From assembly GCA_037447655.1 (NCBI GenBank), contig JBBHKE010000099.1, positions 1 to 62,000 on the forward strand: 62,000 nt of DNA, written 5' to 3'. The DNA comes from Zygnema cylindricum. Lineage: Eukaryota; Streptophyta; Zygnematophyceae; Zygnematales; Zygnemataceae. Under the pieces are notes generated by a model. It was not told the DNA's origin. It worked only from the letters and a program-made list of their open reading frames with translations, and searched no databases. This document shows positions 48,351 to 60,303 of this stretch, in pieces (position 1 is the first letter of the stretch; every line of letters starts with the position of its first letter). Made by a program: the position numbers and the translations under genes.

Positions 48351-50567
48351 TTAAAGCTTTACAGTCTCCACAAACTTCAGAAGTAAATCCGTGACCTGCA
48401 GTGAAGGAAGGAAGGAGACACAAAAAAAAGACAAAAATAACTCGTTAAAAAAAAAAGTGTTCCTCCATCACAAAAACTGAGTCACGTCAATATCGAGTAT
48501 GCAAAAATTTTAAAACACAAAGGGGGGAAGAGAGGGAGAGAGAGGGGAGGAAGGGAGGGAGGGAGGGAGGGAGGGAGAGAGGGAGAGAGAGAGAGGGAGA
48601 GAGAGAGAGAGAGGGGGGGGGGGGAGGGGGGGGGCGGGGGAAAAGGGGAGAGGAAAAGAGGGAGAGGGAGAGAGCGGGAGAGAGGGAGAGAGATGAAGAG
48701 AGAGAGAGGGGAAGTGAGGGAGAGAGAGGGAGAGAGAGGGGCGAGAGTGAGGGACATGCATATGAAGCCAGATCTAATTGTATCAAAATTATGCCATGTT
48801 TTTGAATTTGTCCAAAATATAAGATCCTGAAATTTCCTTCACCCTCAATGTAACATGATAAACGGTAAACTGACGTACCGCACGGGATTCAGTTTTGGCT
48901 TCTCCAGTGAGAGTTTTGATCTTCTCATTTGTCTCGACATCGAGTCTTTTCACAGTCGAATCTGAGTCTCCGGATTGCTGAAAAATCATGAAGGAAAAAG
49001 CTAAAGGAGTTAGTAAATGATAAATACATGGTTTTGCAGACAATGCAGAAAAAAAAATGATACATGGAAGGACAATAAAAAAATAAAGATAAAAAGGGGA
49101 GAGAATCGGCAACACAATTAAGAACAGAGATGACAGAAAAAATGCAAACTTTCACCCCTTCAACAACAAGGTTTCCCAGGAGTGTAGATTTGAAACTAAT
49201 GTACATAAGAGATAACATATACTACACAGTAACAGAGCAAAAAAATGGCTACAATGTCCATTGTACCATACTGTTAGTTCTGTAATTCAATTCATTTTCA
49301 CTTCAAATTTTTGCATCATTATTCATACCGCATCACAAAATGTCTGCTTTGTCAAAAAAAAAACATACAACGAAAACCCTTAAAGACCATCACCGACGCA
49401 CTGAACTCAAACCAACACTCTTCTAATAACTACAATAATTTTCAAAACAACAGCAAATTGTTAGAGACGAAAAATACAAATGCACAAAATGCGCAAAAGC
49501 AGAGACATAACGAGAGGTAAATGAACTTACTCCTGCCTTCTTCTTCTGATACTCTTCCTCTCGCTGCGCTCGATAAGCCGCAGCTTCACGCTCCGCTTCC
49601 TCCTTTGCCTGTCTCAGACGAGCAGTTTTGGCTGTGCAAGTAAAAAGATGGGGAGGGAGAGGGAGAGGGAGACAGAGAAGGAGAGAGAGAGAGAGAGAGT
49701 GAGGGGGAGGGGGAGGGGGAGGGGGAGGGGGAGAACACAGGAAATTGTAACAAAAATATAACTTTGGGGATCATTAACGAGAAAACTGACACGTGACTAT
49801 GATTGTTTTTGGTTTCACGTCATCTTTGTTTATTTTCTCAATACCATGGCATTTTGGCCCAAGGAGACTACTTATATAACAAATGATAGAAAGAAAAAGG
49901 AGGTCATTACTTTCTAGTGAATGCTAGTTTTGGATGAAATTGGGTTCTTCAATTGCATTATACTTACTTACACTTACTTGCTTATTATCTGTAGGGATCA
50001 GGAAGTATTTATATCTGAAAATCCCTTTGACAAGAGTGAAAAAACAGATCCACTCTTGCCATAAACTTGTCTATCTTCAAAACCCTAGCCGGTCAACATT
50101 TCTCCAATAATTGTATATATTCTTCTCCTGTATTATTAATTATACATTTCTCCTATAGTGTATTTGATTAGATTAGCAGATCAGCAAACCACAACACTGA
50201 TCTCAACTGCAAACACGGTCACACCACACAAATCATCATACATGCTTCCCTTACTCGTCTGTACAGAAAAGAAAAATGTCTTCTTCGATGCTAAAATGTA
50301 CAACTAGTGCAGTTAAAATCATCGGCAAAAAATAGAAGAAGATAAGAAAAAAAGAGAAAAAGCATATCAGTTGCTGCAGGAAAAAAAAGAAAAAGACAAC
50401 AAAAGAAGAAAAAAGAAAAGTGACAACAAAATCAAGAAAAAGAGAAGACATAAAAAAACGAGAAAGAAAAAGTTACCGGCACGGGCTTCAGAAATAATCC
50501 TTTGAGCATCTTGCTCAGCCGCAAGCAAAAGTTTGATTCCTCCCTGCTTAGCATCACTTGCAGCCAT
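48351..50567 (-). CDS. VHA-G: V-type proton ATPase subunit G
   Basis: A peripheral-stalk subunit of the vacuolar proton pump, pairing with subunit E to hold the V1 sector against rotation. Exons on the minus strand: 50567-50477, 49631-49531, 48977-48879 and 48395-48351 (stop TAA). They join in phase into a protein of about 111 residues, the usual length for plant subunit G. The N-terminus MAASDAKQGGIKLLLAAEQ, then AQRIISEARA and KTARLRQAKEEAEREAAAYR, is the conserved helix of the family. The C-terminus is VTDLLLKFVETVKL. The start is the only ATG before the conserved helix. Introns contain purine-rich repeats on the + strand (pyrimidine on the transcript). The gene is convergent with PUB-A, and its last exon is duplicated at 45677. 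Confidence 0.95.
48530..48745 (-). repeat. CT-rich repeat (transcript strand) in V-ATPase G intron 3
   Basis: GAGAGGGA units on the + strand, so pyrimidine on the transcript. It contains a pure G run near 48613-48634. It corresponds to the GA tail on which unit 1 ends before the gap. Confidence 0.88.
49648..49737 (-). repeat. CT-rich repeat (transcript strand) in V-ATPase G intron 1
   Basis: GAGGGA / GAGGGG units on the + strand, ending about 15 bases upstream of the exon 2 acceptor on the transcript. Confidence 0.85.
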
Positions 50568-51493
50568 GGCTTTTCGATAAAAACGTTAATTCTTTGAAAG
50601 AAATAGGTAAAACCAATCGACAGTAAACTTGTATTGTTCAGCAGCCAAGTTCGAAGAATAATAGATAGATTGAAAAAAAATGAATGCTACAATGAAATAG
50701 TTACAATTAATTTGTAGAAAAAGTCAATGTGTACAGAGGATGCAGCTCAGACTGGTGAAGCCGAAGAAAAAGTCTTCAGTTGTGGAGGAAAGAGGAAACC
50801 CTAAACAGCCACGTGGCTGTCCCAAAAAGCTTCCTGCTGAACTAAATTGTAAAATCCTTCCCAGGAGCAAAAGAGCACCCTTCGACGCAAAGTACAAGTG
50901 TGAACACTTCCATAATTCGTCGCTGCCAAATACGGTACGGAGACCGTACTTACAACCGAAAGGAAGAGAGCGGCCCTTTTGATTGGAAGTTTGGAACTGT
51001 AAGATTACGGGATTTTTGAGTGTGCCTCGTAGGGTACGGTGCACCCTAGGTGTCTTTTACCAGTGTTCAATTTCAACGGTTCCCGCCTGCAATTGTCTAA
51101 ACGATTGTTAATACGGTTAAAATCGACCGAATAATCCTTTAAATCTCTAAAAAAACCTTCAAAAACTTGTGCACAAGAATGAATATCTTTCAAATGCTTT
51201 TCTTCCCTAAAGGTTTACAACCTAGTTGTCCTATTCGTACGGATTTGGACTTTTTTCTGAAAACTACGTAATATTCGCGACTTTTATATTTTTCGTAAAA
51301 TAGTTGTACGGAAAAATGTACGGAATTTTAAATAAAGAGACGTTGCACCAATTGCGCGACCGAAGTTTAAATTTGTTCAGAAAGGGCCTCTCTGAAAACA
51401 CGAAGCTGCCATTGAAGATGCAATAGAAGCGGCAAGTCAAGGTACCATTGGAACCGCCTTCGACGCTTTCGCGGACCTCACCATTAGCATCCA
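50568..51493. other. Between V-ATPase G and the hAT pseudogene; promoter region expected, no clear gene
   Basis: It should contain the V-ATPase G promoter and 5' leader. A frame at 50740-50982 (+) with basic KPKKK and QPRGCPKK runs resembles an AT-hook protein slightly, but I cannot support it as a gene. GGGTACGGTGCACCCTAG at 51033-51050 resembles R1 ends. Confidence 0.35.
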
Positions 51494-53446
51494 TGCCTAG
51501 AACTCGCGGAATAGAGTGGGAGCATGTTAAGGCTCCAGACGGGGGGCTAGTTGGAAACAACCGAATATGTATCTGTATCTCCTGCAACTTCAAATACAAT
51601 GGTCAAGCAACTAGGATTAGAAAACACCTTCTTGGGAATGTGAAAAGTGGAGGAATTAGAGCTTGCCATTTATGTCCGGACGAGGTGAAAGAGGAGTTTA
51701 CTGCATCGGAAACTAATAGAACTTCTCATGGCTCTCAGAAACGTGTTATATTTGATTTGGATGATCTCACCGAGTGTCCTGGTGGATCTAGCCAGAGCAA
51801 TAAGGTACAAGGCGTTCAAACAAAAATAACCAAATTTGTTCATAAGCATAACAAGAAAGAGGTAGATGTAGCATGGGCCAAGGCTTTCGTTTCCAATGGC
51901 TTACCGTTCCGACTATTAGATGAACCTTATTATAAGGCAGCGGTGAAAAAAACGGGGGAGGTAGGGGGTTTTTACAAGTAACCTTACCAGAATGCCATGA
52001 GAACTCGTTTCTTGGCATAGAGAAAGGCAACAGTAAAACAAGACTAGGCGAGCTACATGGAGACGCTAAAAGCCACCGATGCCTCGATCACATCAGATGG
52101 ATGGACAGAAGTTGATGACACGTCTCTCGTTAACATTATAGCTGTCACCCCTAAGGGTGACATGTTTCTCACGGCGGACGACACTAGAGGGCAAATTAAG
52201 GATGCTGATTATGTTTGTAAGGTGTTAGAGAAGGGAGTTATTGCGGTAGGGGTCGAGAATGTGGTGCAAGTTGTGACATATTTTGCCCCTGTGAACAAGG
52301 CTGCAGCCTCGCTGCTCGTGAGTAAATATATTTTGATCACCTGGACGTCATGCGTTGCCCACATTTTGGACTTACCGCTGGAGGATTCGGGCAAGTTGCC
52401 ATTTATTTCAACACCAGTTCGAGAGGCAAAAGAGGTGCTAAAAATTATTACCAATCATAACACGAGTGCTGCCATGTTCAACAAAATCTCTACACTTTGG
52501 ATGTTGAAACCTGGAGAGACGAGGTTTGCGACAAATTTCGTCATGCTCCAAATATTTTTACGAGTGAAGGACAACTTGGAGTGCTTAATGTTTTATGACA
52601 ATTACAAATATTGGAAGGGTAAGGCTGCATACAAGATCGAGGGGCTAAAGATTAAAGGTCACATTCTGAGCCCAACCATTTAGACAAGAGTGACGGAGGC
52701 TGTGGCAGTTTCAGAGCCGGTGGTGCGGCTAATGATGGAGTGTGACAAAGGGGCCCCGAACGTGGGGAAGGTTTGTTATGGTTTTCATATCGTTGGTCGA
52801 TTTTTGCAAAAGTTATCCATCAATGGAGGTGAAACAAATCATGAAGCCCTACATATATTGGAAGAACTGAAGACATCGTTCATGGGGAGATGGGAGATGG
52901 CCCATAGTCCCATGTATGCCGCTTCGATCCCGAGAACCAAAGTGCTACCTATGGGCATCATAAAGATGCGTTAGTAATGTAAGGCTTTGAGACCATGCTT
53001 GAAAAAATGTTGCCAAATGTGGAGGAGCAACATAGGCTCGCATTGAGCTGTCTAGATATATAGGTTTTGAGGGTGTTTTTGGAAAGGATGTAACAAAAGC
53101 TTGTGCTAAGAAGATGTCAGGGTGGAAATAGTGGCAGGAGTTTGGAGGTGTCACCCCAATCTTGCATAAGGTAGCAATTAGAATCCTCGCCCAATGCTCA
53201 ATTGCCAACGCATGTGAGAGGAATTGGTTAACCTATGACCCATATTCACTCTAAGAAAAGAAACAGGCTCACAACTAATAGGGCCAAAGATCTGGTATGG
53301 GTCTTAGCAATCTTAGATTGTTACACAAGACTAGGGATATCAGTTATGAAGAGGCCATGGTAGCATGGGAGGAAGAGGAAGTGGAGGTAGGGGAGGAAGA
53401 GGAGGAGGTTTTTCATGATGACATGATTGACCTAGATTTGGAGTAA
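51494..53446 (+). pseudogene. hAT-superfamily transposase (BED finger, DUF659), decayed
   Basis: One continuous frame broken by stops. It opens MPRTRGIEWEHVK, a BED zinc-finger region with CISCNFKYNG and RIRKHLLG. SDGWTEVDDTSLVNI (about 52093) and CVAHILDLPLED (about 52350) are the DUF659 / hAT core, and QCSIANACERNW (about 53192) belongs to the C-terminal dimerisation region. Stops TAA 51979, TAG 52018, TAG 52045, TAG 52681 and TAG 52972 lie in the same frame as the coding blocks; later parts are also disrupted. The acidic tail ends at TAA 53444. Terminal inverted repeats were not found. It would have cut and pasted a hAT transposon; this copy is inactive. Confidence 0.88.
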
Positions 53447-53712
53447 AGAGATTTCCAGTAAGGAGAGATAATTTTAATGTGAAAACAAAACCATGTCCTA
53501 CAAATTAATGCAAAGATGATTTTTTTTGTGCTTTTATGTGAACCTGTAATTTTTCATTGTTGGCATGGTGTAACATTCGCAAGTCAATAGAAAGATGGTT
53601 TTTTTTCTCTTCCATGTGAACTTTCATTATTGACATGTTATAATCAGGCCATGTTGAATCAGCGACGAAGCAGCCTAGTAGCTGGTCCCTATAGTAGTTT
53701 AGCGGTGATACC

Positions 53713-53746
53713 GCTTCGTCGCTGGTTCAACAACCAGCGACGAAGC
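53713..53746. repeat. Perfect 15-bp inverted repeat with 4-base loop
   Basis: GCTTCGTCGCTGGTT, loop CAAC, then its exact complement. More copies of the core AGCGACGAAGCAGC flank it (53654 and nearby), forming a small nest of inverted and direct repeats downstream of the hAT pseudogene. Confidence 0.85.
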
Positions 53747-53849
53747 AGCTTGGTCACTTGTTCGCAGCTTGGTCACTTGTTCAGCGTGGTTGTTGGTTCA
53801 GCGCCGTGGTTGCCGCGTCGCTGGTTTTTTCACTTCACTATTTTTTAGC

Positions 53850-56528
53850 ATATGCCGTATCGAAAATTAGAAATTTGAAACTTTCAAAAATCAAAAAATG
53901 TACGGAAATGTACTGGTACGCATTTTATAACATTTTTTTCATCGTTAAATGCGTATCGCGCGTAGTATTCGCGCGTTCGTTTCGTGCGTATCATGCGCAT
54001 GGGACAACTATGGTTTACAATTAGACTGTGTACCATTTAAACTCAATACATCTTGACAATCATGTCACCACAACTTTTTATTCATCATGGGAGGTAATTT
54101 TCGGCCGTTAACGGTTGTTTCTTTGGAATCTCTTAGTTGGCCTTCAACAATCAATGACATCATAACTTCATGAGATCAATAACACTTCAATTCAATATTT
54201 TAATATGTTCAATTTCAATATTAATCACTAAAAGCTCAAAATTTTAATGTTGGACACGTTAATACAATGGAATTTAGCACTCATTTTGTTGGAAATCGAT
54301 TTAACATAGAAATCTAAAGTTCTATTACAACATTGCAAAAAATTGTAAAATGTACCTATACGTTCCGTACAACGTGTACTTTGCCTAATACTGTTTATAT
54401 TATATTTGTTTAAATTCTCGAGAAATATAAACGTTCAAGCGATTTTTTGAACAGCAATTAACCCTCTGAACGCTTAATTAACTGAACCGGGTGATGACAA
54501 CACAGGTTTTACGGTAGAGTGAACTATGAGTGAAAGCGGATTAAGCATTATCCACACTAAATTATGTTTCTACCGTGGTCTATTATGGGCCATTCCATGA
54601 AACAATGTTATATACTCTGGTTTATAATTTTGGGTCGAAAAAGCACTTGCTCAAATTAGATTATTGGAGTTAGAAACACTATAATAGCAATGTGCAGTGT
54701 AATGTAGGGATACGATTTTCAAGCATATTGTATTTGCTACTTTCTGGATTCCGTACACTGTTTGCACTTCACTATCAAACTAAAGTTCCACACATTTTTG
54801 GTGTTTATGGCAGTATTTGTACAAAGCATGTTAGAAGCACCTCAGAAGGTCTCTTTTGTAGCATTATGGATGTGCCGCGTTTTTTTTTCTCTTCCCTAGT
54901 GTTTCTTACATAACTGCTTCCCTCTTGTTTGTTTAATGCATTGTCATTATCATTTTGAATTTGCGTTTAGCGTAGATTCTAATCAGAATTATATGGGTCA
55001 GGAATGGAAATCAAACTCGAAGACCAGTTAGTCTTCGCATAGTCCTTCCTCATTAATCTGGATTTAAAATTTAATATTTTAAAATTTAGTCTGAGTTCAA
55101 ACTCAACGCGGTCCTCGACAAAAATATTGTCAGCCAAAAGAAGAGCCCAAAAAGAATGCTTGTAGTCCACACTTAAAAGCACCCTACTAACTCTAGCTAC
55201 CATGCAGTACTCCTTTCGTAGAATAATATAACTTAAAAAAGCGAGATAATGGAAGTTTGATCAGCGTTAACGCCTTCCAAAAAATCAACAATTAATAGCA
55301 GAAATGACTACGTATCCAAAGCTTACAAAATGGATTCAGCATTTTTAGTTTCACCTCCTAAAAGTCATCAGCATAAAATATCATTAAACATAACATTTTC
55401 GGGAATTTAGAAAGGTCAAAGAGTGTAAAGCTTAGACTAAAACATCACAAAGCAACAAGACATAGAATCCTTAACAATCCCGCGAAGTTATCGAATTATT
55501 CTTTGAAGAAACGGAGTGCATAAGTTGAATCAGTTCTTATTTGGGAAATTATCTAACAGTTAGTTCCAACCAGTATAGACTAGTTCCAACACTTCCAAAA
55601 CCTGTTTAATTTAAGCAAGGTTTAACCGAAATCATATAATAAATCATCTCTTCGCATGTCATATGCTATTGGTAAAAGCAACCAAACAAACCAACAAACA
55701 AGTTCCCTTTATTCTCCGGACACCAAAGCTCCACAATGACACAAAAAGAAAACAAAAAAATAAAAACCAAAAGTGCCGATGGCAGTTCCAACCAATTAGA
55801 GCGTCAACAGAAACAAACAAACAGAAGCAACTCTTAGTGTAAATCGATAACTTTCCAAAGACAATAAAAACAATAAGAAGGTAAGGGGTGAACTTTCTAG
55901 TGGTAAATAAGGCATGGTTAAAATGTCGAAAGAGTATCAATTATCATTGACGCAAATTACATCCATAACGAAAATGCCTTATTTAAATATCTCGATAGGG
56001 TATCACTAATAATTCCTTGCAAAACTATATGCCAAACCTACTAAACATCTAATTAATGTTTTTTTCCGATTTCAAGGATGTTAAAAATGATAACCCACTT
56101 TTGTAACATTTAGTGTTGGAGAAAAAACTTGAGCTATGGCACAACGTCCACGATAAAAAAAACACACTAAAAAAGGCCAATATTTACTATTCAACATTTA
56201 TATATCGTTTCAAAGAGGCTGTCGAAGTACAAAAATAAAACAAATTTGGATATTATTAGATCGCGAATAGCTCACATGATGCTATCAAATAAAAGAAAGA
56301 ATGGTACGACTATTTTCAACACAATGATTAAACTAATAAGAAATAATCAAATCAATGCTTGACGACAAAATCCTTCGCCTAGAATAGCTATGCAAATAAA
56401 CAAAAGGAAAAAAGGAAAAAAAGAAAAAAAACTTCGTGTCATTCTCCACTCACTTACAGTCGCTCCCTGTAAAACGCACATAACCATAAGGCCAAATGAT
56501 TATTGAGCTTAGTCGTACAGAAAAACTC
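53850..56528. other. Intergenic, no gene seen
   Basis: AT-rich DNA between the hAT pseudogene and the end of PUB-B. Short frames on both strands have no recognisable domain. A CG-rich patch with GCGCG motifs lies at 53950-54003. The 3' untranslated part of PUB-B should lie at the right end. Confidence 0.5.
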
Positions 56529-59500
56529 CTATGGTTGTTGTTTACGTGACTTTTTCCCCGACCATTTTCGTATAAGGGAGGCAAGAATGTGATTAGGAAC
56601 GAGATTTGTTGATGCCAAAAGCTCATTGGTCATGGGAGATGTATTATGTTCCAATAACCATTGCTTGATCGCCTCTTGTTCATATGTGAACCCATCGGCA
56701 GCAATCACTGGAGATTCCATTATTTCCTGAATAAACAGGAGAACAGTATGTTACTTTTCGTGTGGATTGCAGTAGCAATGTTGTTCTTGTGGATCCACAA
56801 TATATCAGTTCATCTTCCTAGTATTCTATAACAATCCATGTTTTACATCAAATGTAGGTCATATAGGCCAAGTGCAAAAACTCGACTTATGTAAGTCAAT
56901 TTGGACCACAAGAATTGTGGCGACGTGTGTGTACTAGTTATTATCAACACTACACCGCTAATCGTTATTAGTGTTAAATATTTATTAGTGTTAATGCTAG
57001 TGTTAATGCGAAATTAGAATTAATAATACTAATTTAGTGCAAGGAGACGTGGCAGATTGTAGTCCACGTCCTTAAATAATGTTGTTAACTCTATTTTGTG
57101 ATTTTTGGTCAAAAAAAGTCGACGATTAGCGGTGTAGCGACGCACTAAAGCCTCGAGATTCCATGACAACTCAACCAATCAACACAAGTACATAACGAGA
57201 AAAGCAAACGGATATTGCCATTGCAACACAGGTTTGAGATAGCTTCACAAATGCATAATAGTAACTAAAATACTTTCAGATCTTATTGAATCACTACGTT
57301 TCTTTACCTGCGTAATGGGACAAATGAACGATTTGGTACTCTCAGCAGCTTCTTCTCTCCCGGCTTCTTCCTCCGCTTCCTTCAAACTTAAATCGACTAC
57401 CGATCTCAGTTTCAAGACACGTGGCATCACGTCCTTCGCCAGATCCGGTCTGTCACGTCGCCTCAGCTGACAGCATTGTGACGCCAGACGGCACAATTCC
57501 ATTGCAACTTCCGCCGGCCAACATCCAGCCGTCGGATCTAATAACACTTTTACCTTTTCCATGTCATTCACTTCCGTGGCGATTTCCAGTTCCTCCACAG
57601 AATCCAGGTCTACAGAATCTGACCCCGGTACGAAACCAATCAAAAGATCCCATAAGACGCGGCCCAATGAGAACACATCCGAAGCGGTAGAAAATTGTCC
57701 CAAACGTCCGTACATTGGATCCACGTAGCCGGCTGTTCCCACGGCCTTTGTATGTTGGATGTACGATTTTGTTGGATCCATATTACTTAGAAACTGGGCT
57801 AAACCTACGTCACCGACTTTTGCCACGTAGTTTTTGTCCAGAAGTATATTTGCTGGTTTCACATCGAGATGTACGATTGGAGGATCCCTGAAAAACGACA
57901 AAACCAGCAAAATTTAACAAATTTTCGTATATATGTTCGTCGGTCGTCTTAAACGTTAAAACTTGTTTAGTTAAATGAATAGTTGCGCGTAAAAACATGA
58001 ACTCCGTACTAATAACTGTACTTTCAAACGCCAGTTATAGTCCGTACCGTGAGTGAAGGTACAACAAAGCTCGACAGACACTCTCAAAGGAGTCAAATCG
58101 CACGTTCCACGGAAGCGGATCCGTACCATCACGGCATGCCAGTCGGTCATGCAAACTGCCACGTGGCATGAGCTCATAAGCCAGGCAGGGAGGCTCTCGA
58201 CAATGGCCCATGAGCAACACTAAATGAGGGTGGCGAAGACCAGCATGGACCTCCACCTGATGAATCGCAATATGGGGAAGAACGGAAAAGCAAATGGAGG
58301 AGGGATAAGTTCAACAGTTTTCAAGAGGTTGCAGGTGTGAGAGTTCCCATGTGGGATATGAGGCATAAATTTAAGAGATCGACAAAATGCGGTTTAGGAA
58401 TTGCAATAGAACACGGACAACGGACATGGGACATGACACAATGGACACCAGATATGAGAAAATGCCACATTGGAGATTGGGCATTGGACATTGAGCGTCG
58501 AAGATTAGAAATTGGACAAGTAATAGTGAACATTAGACTTTTTCCAATTCCCAATGTCCATTTTCCGATGGACATTGCAAATTGCAAATTAAAAACAAGA
58601 ATTGAAAATTGGAAGGTGGAACATGAGACACTGGAAAAATGACATTGGACATTGGACATTGGACATTTGACATTGGACATTGGAATTTGGACATTGGATT
58701 TTGGACATTGGACATTGGATTTTGGACATTGGACATTGGACATTGGACATTTGGACACTGGATTTTGGACATTGGACATTGGACATTTGGACACTGGATT
58801 TTGGACATTGGACATTGGACATTTTAAATTAGACATTGAACATTGGATTTTGGACATTAGATTTTGGACATTGGACATTGAACATTTGACATTGGACATT
58901 GGATTTTGGACATTGGACATTGGACACTGGACATTGAATTTTGGACATTGGACATTGGACACTGGACATTTCACATTGGACATCGGACATTAGACATTGG
59001 ACATTGGACATTTGACATTGGACATTAGACATTGGACATTGGATTTTGGACATTGGACATTGGACATTGGACATTTCACATTGAACATCGGACATTGGAC
59101 ATTGGATTTTTGACATTGGATTTTGGACATTGGACATTGGACATTGGATATTGGAAATTGGACATTTCACATTGGACATTGGATATTTCACAATAGGACA
59201 TTGGACATTGGACAATAAAAAATGGACAATGGAAAGTGGACACTAGACCGTGAATCGCTATTAGCCCTGAGAAATAATTAGTATGAGGACTGTTTTAGCG
59301 TTAATGCTTCTATTTCCGGTGGATGATTGTGAACCGCCAAAAAAATTAGCGTTAAGAAAAAATGAATTAGGATTAATATCGCTATTTTGTGTTTGGTAAA
59401 AGAAAACCGGGACGGTGTTATTACCGCTAATTTTATTCACGGTGTAGAGATTGGGGATTGCAAACTGAAACGAAGTCACTGGACATTGAACATTGGACAT

Positions 59501-60254
59501 TGGACATTTGACATCCCCTGTCCCCTTCCTCTCCCTCTCTCACCTCCTTCTCGAACTCCGCCAAAGCTTTCCCGAGATTCTCATTCTTTATCCGTTTAAC
59601 CGCCACCGGAGTATGGGCCAAAACTCCGCTATACACTGTTCCATGCGCTCCCTCTCCGATAATCCGTTCCGTCGGGAACCCATCACATGCTGCCAAGATT
59701 TCCGTTTCTAAGTAAAGACGGAACTCCGGATGGCTGGTCCGTTTTGCAGAATACTCTTTCTGAGCGGCTTCCAAAGCGGATTTTTTTGCAGATTCTGCTT
59801 CGGCTTGGAGGGAGAGGGCACGGAGAGATTCTATGTGGTACTGGTGGGGGAGAGGGAGAGGGAGAGGGAAGAGAAAGGAGAGAGGAGGGAGACGTGAATT
59901 GGGTGAGAATTTGGGGAGAATTGGTGGTATAGAGGGGTGTTGAGAGGCAGGAAGGGACAGAGAGGGATGGTGGAAGAGAGAAGATGAAATGAACGATGCG
60001 GAGAGAGAGAGAAATGAGAGGGAAAAGGGTATTGGGGGACGAGAGACGTGTAGATGGAGAGGGAGAGGGAGGCAAAGAGGCAGCAGGAGTGATATTGATG
60101 AGAGAGAGAGGGAGAGGGGGGAGAAAGGAGGGAAAGGGGGAGTGAGACAGAGGGGAAAGGGAAAGAGGGACTGAGGGAGGGAGAGGGAGAGGAAGAGTGG
60201 GAGAGGGGTAAAGGGGGAGAGAGGGAGAGAGGGAGAGGGAGAGAGGGGGAGAGT

Positions 60255-60303
<49 letters not shown>

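Larger units (their letters stand above)
45985..48540. repeat. Tandem duplication, unit 2
   Basis: Second copy of 42283-45844, in the same orientation, running from the U-box exon to the V-ATPase G last exon and GA tract. It continues into the rest of the V-ATPase gene. The R1 copy inside is truncated at about 47756, where the roughly 940 bases found in unit 1 are missing. Confidence 0.88.

Noticed and set aside
50740-50982. Basic 80-codon frame with an AT-hook-like run
   Set aside because: No homologous family recognised, QPRGCPKK lacks the RGRP core, and there is no supporting context.
58321-59215. Frames encoding MSNVQCP-like repeats on both strands
   Set aside because: A stop-free 7-base unit yields open frames in several phases; the array is intronic in PUB-B.
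58640-59222. Possible CRISPR-like array
   Set aside because: The unit is 7 bases with no unique spacers, in a eukaryotic intron.
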